Part shown: one piece after another, positions 60,687 to 64,000 of the stretch
How the letters are laid out: the number at the start of each line of letters is the position of its first letter
Position numbering within the stretch: position 1 is the stretch's first letter
NCBI GenBank assembly: GCA_021787845.1
Contig: JAJYLH010000025.1
Coordinates: 1-64,000, forward strand
Reading direction: 5' to 3'
Length of the DNA: 64,000 bases
Source of the DNA: Myxococcales bacterium
Lineage (GTDB): Bacteria; Myxococcota; Myxococcia; Myxococcales; JAJYLH01
Notes under the pieces: generated by a model
What the model saw: only the letters and a program-made list of their open reading frames with translations
The model's database searches: none
What the model was told of the DNA's origin: nothing
Made by a program: the position numbers and the translations under genes

Positions 60687-63185
60687 ATGTCCCGCGAAGC
60701 TCGTGGCCGGCTGGCTTTCGCTTTGCTCGCGCTCGGCTCGCTCGCCTGCGCGACCGCCGCCACCACGTCGTTCGTCCGCCCGACCGGCGGCCCCGGCCGC
60801 ATCGTCGACGTCGCGACCGGCCGCGCCTTCACCGACTGCCGGACCGCGTTCGCCGAAGCGACCGGCGAAACCATCCTCCGCTTCTCCGCTGGGGTGTTCG
60901 ACTGCGGTCCCGAGCTCCAGGTCGCGAGCGACAACCTCGTCGTCCGCGGCGCCGGCCTCGGGCACACCTTCCTCGTCGACGGGCGCGCCAAGCTCGGCCT
61001 CCGCCTGACCGTGCTCGACCCCGGGCGCGAGCTGCGCGTCGAAGACCTCGCCTTCGGCGGCCTCGGCGCGCAGCCGACCCAGGACTCCGAGGCGACGATC
61101 GTCCGCTGCGCCGTCGCGACCGCCCGCCCGATGCTCTTCGGCACCTCCGACGGCGTCCAGGGCTCGGTGGTGGTCATCCATTCGGTCCTCGCGAAGTCGA
61201 CGAGACCGCTCCTGCCCACCGATTCATCGCCCGAGCCCATCGCCTACGACGGCAACGAGCACGTCGCACTCATCGAGAGCGTCCTCTCCGACGTCGAGCA
61301 GGAATTCGAACGCTATCCCGCGCCGGGGAGCATCGAGCTGCTCGACGGAGCGATGCAGGCGGCGTTCGCGGCGCACGAGCCCGCCGCCGGCCACCGGCGT
61401 GACCCGAGCACCCTGCCCAACGTCTCCTGCGGCAGCTCGGCCGACCCGCAGCTCGTCTGCCTCGGGTCGCCGGAGCGCGTCACCGGCGAGACGCCCATCG
61501 CCCGCGCGGCGAAGCTGTTCGTCACGCACGCGCCGCTCGAAGACCTCGAGGCGCCGCTGCGCGAGGCGGGCCGCGACTTCGCCCGGCGCTTCCACCAGAC
61601 CCTTGGCAACGCTCTGCGCCAGCCCGACGTGTTCTGGTTCGGCGACAGCCAGGCGAGCCTCGTCGCGAGCGAATCGCAGCTTTCCGGCCGGGCCGCCGAC
61701 GCCCAGCTCGTGCGCGCCCGCGCGCCCGAGGCCCTGCGCCGCTGCGCCGACCCGACCTCGCGGATGCGCGACGTCCTCGCCTGCGCGCGCGCGCTCGACC
61801 GGCTCCTCCCGCACCCGGCCATCGCCGCAGCCTGCGTCAAGGACCTGCGCCCCCGCGCCGTCGCCCTGCTGGACCGCTGCCGGGCTTCGTTCGACTGGAC
61901 GGGCGTGCTCCAGCAGGTGGCCGACCTCGACAGCGCGCTCGGCGACCACGGCGCCTCGGTCGTCGCGTGCAAGGAGAAGCTGCGCGCCCGGGCGCTCTCG
62001 CTCGCCCGGGCCGGGCCGCTCGCCCGGGCGTACCTGGGCGAGGTCGACCGCGTCCTCGGCCTTGGCGCGAACCTCGGCGCTGGCGCGCCGGCCTCGCTCG
62101 CCTCGATCAGCCAGTCGCTCCCCTGGGTCGTCACCCAGGCCGGGGTCTCGATACCGCTGCCGGCAAGCCCGAGCGCTCTCGATACGCTGGTGCACGCCGC
62201 GCTGACCCCGGGGAGCGGCGACGGCCGGCAGCTCATCGACGTGACGCCCGAGTGCGCGCTGGTGCCGGTCTCGCCCGGCTCGCCGGTGCAGAAGGCGGTC
62301 GGCGACGTCACGCTGGCGATCAAGTACCCGCACGCGGGACCCCACGACGTGCCGCAGGTGGTGCTCAAGCTCCCGGTCCAGGCGTCGATGGACGACCTGC
62401 CCCCCGGGACCGATGCTGGAGAGGCGGGGGTCGATCTCGTCAACGCCTGCGGCGCGAAGGCCGCCCAGAGCTACCCGGAAGCGGTCCGGCAGTACGTCGT
62501 CCAGGAGCTCGCCCGCAAGGCCGCGCTGGGGCCGGCTGGCGCGGACGCGGAGGTCGCGCTCTTCCTCGCCCAAGGCGCGGCGACGGGCGGGCAGGTCCAA
62601 GGGCCGCCGAAGAACGTGCCGCTCGTGCCAGAGGCGCTGGCCGCGCTGGCGGACGACCTCTCGCTCTCGCCGGCGATGGCGGTCGGGACCTCCGATCAGC
62701 CGCAGGGACCGGCGGCGCCGCCGCAGCCCGCCTCGACGGCGAAGGCGCCGCCCGCCTGGTCGATGCGGAAGCTGATGCGGGCGGCGGACCTCCTGTCGAG
62801 GTCGGGGCAGGTCAACCTCGCGAGCTGCGCGTTCTTCCTCGACGACGTACCGTGGCAGACCCAGCCGACGAAGATCTCGGGACTGGTGCTGCTGGACGGA
62901 GTGCCATCGCGGCTCGTCTGCCGGTCGCAAGGGGGCGCTTTCGAGCTCTCGGTCTGGGTGGATGGCCCGACGAAGAACCGGGTGCGCATCCTCTCGGCCC
63001 TCGAGAGGGCTCTCGCCAGGCGTCTGGGCGTGCCGGTCTCGATGAACACCGGATATGGCCCCGGCGTCGGTTGGGCCGCGACGCCGACCGAGCGGACCGC
63101 GTTCGTGTTCCGGTCGGTGCCGCCGCGCTCATCGATGCTCGGGTACCTCCTGGTGCCGCTCGGGTCGAGCTGGCCGCATCGATAG
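60687..63185 (+). CDS. Large secreted lipoprotein of unknown function
   Basis: 832 residues. Signal peptide with lipobox GSLAC (Cys21), followed by ATAATTSFVRPTGG. Residues about 40-190 look like a parallel beta-helix start (VFDCGPELQVASDNLVVRGAGLGHTFLVDG, the pattern of pectin-lyase-like right-handed helices). The rest is mixed alpha/beta with scattered paired Cys and no motif I recognise. The C-terminal part (MRKLMRAADLLSRSGQVN, VPSRLVCRSQGGAFELSVWVDG) is not similar to any family I know. GGGCGGAG precedes the ATG. It is the last protein gene before rnpB. Confidence 0.65.
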   Translation: MSREARGRLAFALLALGSLACATAATTSFVRPTGGPGRIVDVATGRAFTDCRTAFAEATGETILRFSAGVFDCGPELQVASDNLVVRGAGLGHTFLVDGRAKLGLRLTVLDPGRELRVEDLAFGGLGAQPTQDSEATIVRCAVATARPMLFGTSDGVQGSVVVIHSVLAKSTRPLLPTDSSPEPIAYDGNEHVALIESVLSDVEQEFERYPAPGSIELLDGAMQAAFAAHEPAAGHRRDPSTLPNVSCGSSADPQLVCLGSPERVTGETPIARAAKLFVTHAPLEDLEAPLREAGRDFARRFHQTLGNALRQPDVFWFGDSQASLVASESQLSGRAADAQLVRARAPEALRRCADPTSRMRDVLACARALDRLLPHPAIAAACVKDLRPRAVALLDRCRASFDWTGVLQQVADLDSALGDHGASVVACKEKLRARALSLARAGPLARAYLGEVDRVLGLGANLGAGAPASLASISQSLPWVVTQAGVSIPLPASPSALDTLVHAALTPGSGDGRQLIDVTPECALVPVSPGSPVQKAVGDVTLAIKYPHAGPHDVPQVVLKLPVQASMDDLPPGTDAGEAGVDLVNACGAKAAQSYPEAVRQYVVQELARKAALGPAGADAEVALFLAQGAATGGQVQGPPKNVPLVPEALAALADDLSLSPAMAVGTSDQPQGPAAPPQPASTAKAPPAWSMRKLMRAADLLSRSGQVNLASCAFFLDDVPWQTQPTKISGLVLLDGVPSRLVCRSQGGAFELSVWVDGPTKNRVRILSALERALARRLGVPVSMNTGYGPGVGWAATPTERTAFVFRSVPPRSSMLGYLLVPLGSSWPHR

Positions 63186-63271
63186 CGGAAAACAAGCCGC
63201 CGAAGGGCTGGGGCGGTCCGCCCGCGTCGGGCACGAAGCGGGAGCGACGACGTCTGGCGCGGGCGACCCCT

Positions 63272-63300
63272 TTGCGCTCGGACGCGATTTTCGCTACACG
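63272..63300 (+). promoter_or_regulatory. Putative promoter of rnpB
   Basis: TTGCGC and TACACG separated by 17 bases; the -10-like box ends seven bases before the predicted 5' end of the RNA. Each box keeps about half of the sigma-70 consensus, but spacing and position fit well. Confidence 0.4.
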
Positions 63301-63306
63301 GCTCGT

Positions 63307-63753
63307 CGTGCGGCTCGCCGGAGGCGGCGAGGCGAACGCTGGCGTTCCGAAACCTTTCGAGGCGAGGGCGCGAGAGGAAAGTCCGGGCTCCACAGGACAG
63401 GGTGCCGGCCAACGGCCGGTCGGGGCGACCCGCAGGAGAGCGCCACAGAAAACAGACCGCCGGCCGGGCCACGGAACTGGGCGCGGCCGGCAAGGGTGAA
63501 AAGGCGCGGCAAGAGCGCACCGCACGGGCAGCGATGCTCGTGGCTTGGCAAGCCCCACCCGGAGCAAGAGCAAATAGGGAAGCGGGCTCTTTGAAGTTCG
63601 GGCCCCGGTCGGTCCGGCCGGAAAGCTTCCGGGTACGCTCGCTCGAGGCCGGCGGCAACGTCGGCCCTAGAGGAATGTTCGCCCGCCGCGCGAAGGGAGA
63701 CCTTTCCGCGGCAGACAGAACCCGGCTTACCGCCGCCTCCGCCGGGCCGCACG
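63307..63753 (+). ncRNA. rnpB: RNase P RNA, bacterial type A
   Basis: The catalytic RNA that trims the 5' leader of pre-tRNAs. Diagnostic blocks: GAGGAAAGTCCGGGCTCC with ACAGGACAGGGTGCCGG after it (P4/P5 region), AGAGCAAATAGG later, and ACAGAACCCGGCTTACCG at the 3' end, the P4 partner. Ends were set by helix P1: CGTGCGGCTCGCCGGAGGCG at the 5' side pairs with CGCCTCCGCCGGGCCGCACG at the 3' side. Length about 447 bases is within the type A range, with rather long GC-rich P1 and P3-like arms. A promoter-like element lies just upstream. Confidence 0.95.
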
Positions 63754-63775
63754 CTCATTTCTCTGGTGGGCTGTC

Positions 63776-63886
63776 GCCTTCGTTCAGGTTCGGAGCCGGC
63801 TCCCGTTGGTCTTGTGGCACAGGCGTCCCCGCCGCGAGGACGCCCGTGCCACGGGAGATGAACCCGCGCTGAGCCTGAACGAAGGC
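63776..63886. repeat. Nested inverted-repeat element (GTGGCAC family, copy 2)
   Basis: Outer arms GCCTTCGTTCAGGTTC (63776-63791) and GAGCCTGAACGAAGGC (63871-63886) pair with one mismatch. Inner arms GTGGCACAGGCGTCC (about 63814) and GGACGCCCGTGCCAC (about 63838) also pair with one mismatch. The inner arms match the element at 2838-2982, the outer arms do not. It follows rnpB closely and may terminate its transcript. Confidence 0.75.
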
Positions 63887-63903
63887 AAGGCAATACCCCC
63901 TTT

Positions 63904-64000
63904 CTAGAGCAGCGTCATCTGCCGGCCGAGCTTCGACGGCCGGCGGAAGGTCGTCGCCGCGCCGGCGGATCCGAACCCGGCGTTGAGCCCGAGCCTTCGG
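63904..64000 (-). CDS. C-terminal end of an unidentified protein, possibly an outer-membrane barrel
   Basis: On the minus strand one frame is open from the right edge to a TAG at 63904. Its last residues read AATTFRRPSKLGRQMTLL. The F-x2-P-x2-LGRQ-x2-L pattern resembles the closing strand of TonB-dependent receptors and related barrels of myxobacteria, although the final residue is Leu rather than Phe. Only 31 codons are visible, so coding status is a guess supported by codon composition and by position after a hairpin element. Confidence 0.35.
   Translation of the reverse strand, partial: RRLGLNAGFGSAGAATTFRRPSKLGRQMTLL

Noticed and set aside
61224-62930. 568-codon minus-strand frame opposite the large lipoprotein
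   Set aside because: His/Arg/Gln-rich without motifs; the plus strand has a signal peptide, lipobox and ribosome-binding site.

Overview
The window is a high-GC bacterial chromosome segment. It most resembles a deltaproteobacterial or Myxococcota-type organism, probably an uncultured lineage. The basis is a giant secreted protein with seven MopE-type CDxxDNDCDG motifs, many Cys-rich surface lipoproteins, histone H1-like Lys/Ala/Pro proteins, clustered parvulin-type periplasmic chaperones, a protein I recognise as TIGR04552-like, and hybrid sensor kinases. Taxonomy is inferred from gene content only. No tRNA, rRNA or CRISPR array was found. One structural RNA, RNase P RNA (rnpB), is clear near the right end.

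Layout. 1-430: N-terminal part of an ISAzo13-type transposase cut by the window edge. 0.9-5 kb: a polytopic membrane protein, a PilZ-like protein and an iron-type alcohol dehydrogenase. 5.3-10.5 kb: two overlapping sensor kinases (REC-HK, then CHASE3/GAF/PAS-HK-REC-REC) convergent with a CheR-type methyltransferase. 10.8-13.9 kb: three consecutive SurA/PpiC-family foldases. 14-20.6 kb: the giant Cys-rich MopE-like protein. 20.8-25.3 kb: pdxA, a broken ORF6N gene with two palindromes, then a minus-strand group of two-CW protein, Ppx/GppA phosphatase and an SDR reductase. 25.5-27.7 kb: a tight operon of H1-like protein, BCP peroxiredoxin, MarR regulator and macrodomain protein. 28.8-33.8 kb: a tight run of a RelA/SpoT-like protein, an NYN-domain protein, aspartate kinase, a helix-hairpin-helix protein and a zinc-ribbon/TPR protein. 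34.8-37.5 kb: a second H1-like protein with a winged-helix-like tail, and an acyl-CoA dehydrogenase. 37.6-43.2 kb (minus): a surface-polysaccharide operon (two O-antigen-ligase-like proteins, a MurJ-type flippase, a GT4 glycosyltransferase). 43.6-53 kb: polyphosphate kinase, a GT-C-like membrane protein, a twin radical-SAM protein and a malic enzyme. 53.2-63.2 kb: five secreted proteins, mostly lipoproteins. 63.3 kb: rnpB. The last ~100 bases hold the 3' end of a minus-strand gene.

How the genes work together. Polyphosphate synthesis (ppk) and hydrolysis (ppx), a RelA/SpoT-like protein, a macrodomain protein and two H1-like proteins suggest stress or nucleotide-linked physiology. The foldases, flippase, ligases and many lipoproteins indicate heavy investment in the envelope. 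The intergenic space is unusually rich in long inverted repeats: at least five sequence families, several with nested arms. There are also tandem arrays of 30 bp (seven copies plus one inverted copy), 42 bp and 123 bp.

Strongest leads: the RelA/SpoT-like plus NYN gene pair; the twin radical-SAM/SPASM-like enzyme next to a 14-residue repeat reading frame; the broken ORF6N gene carrying an internal perfect palindrome; and the nested inverted-repeat elements.
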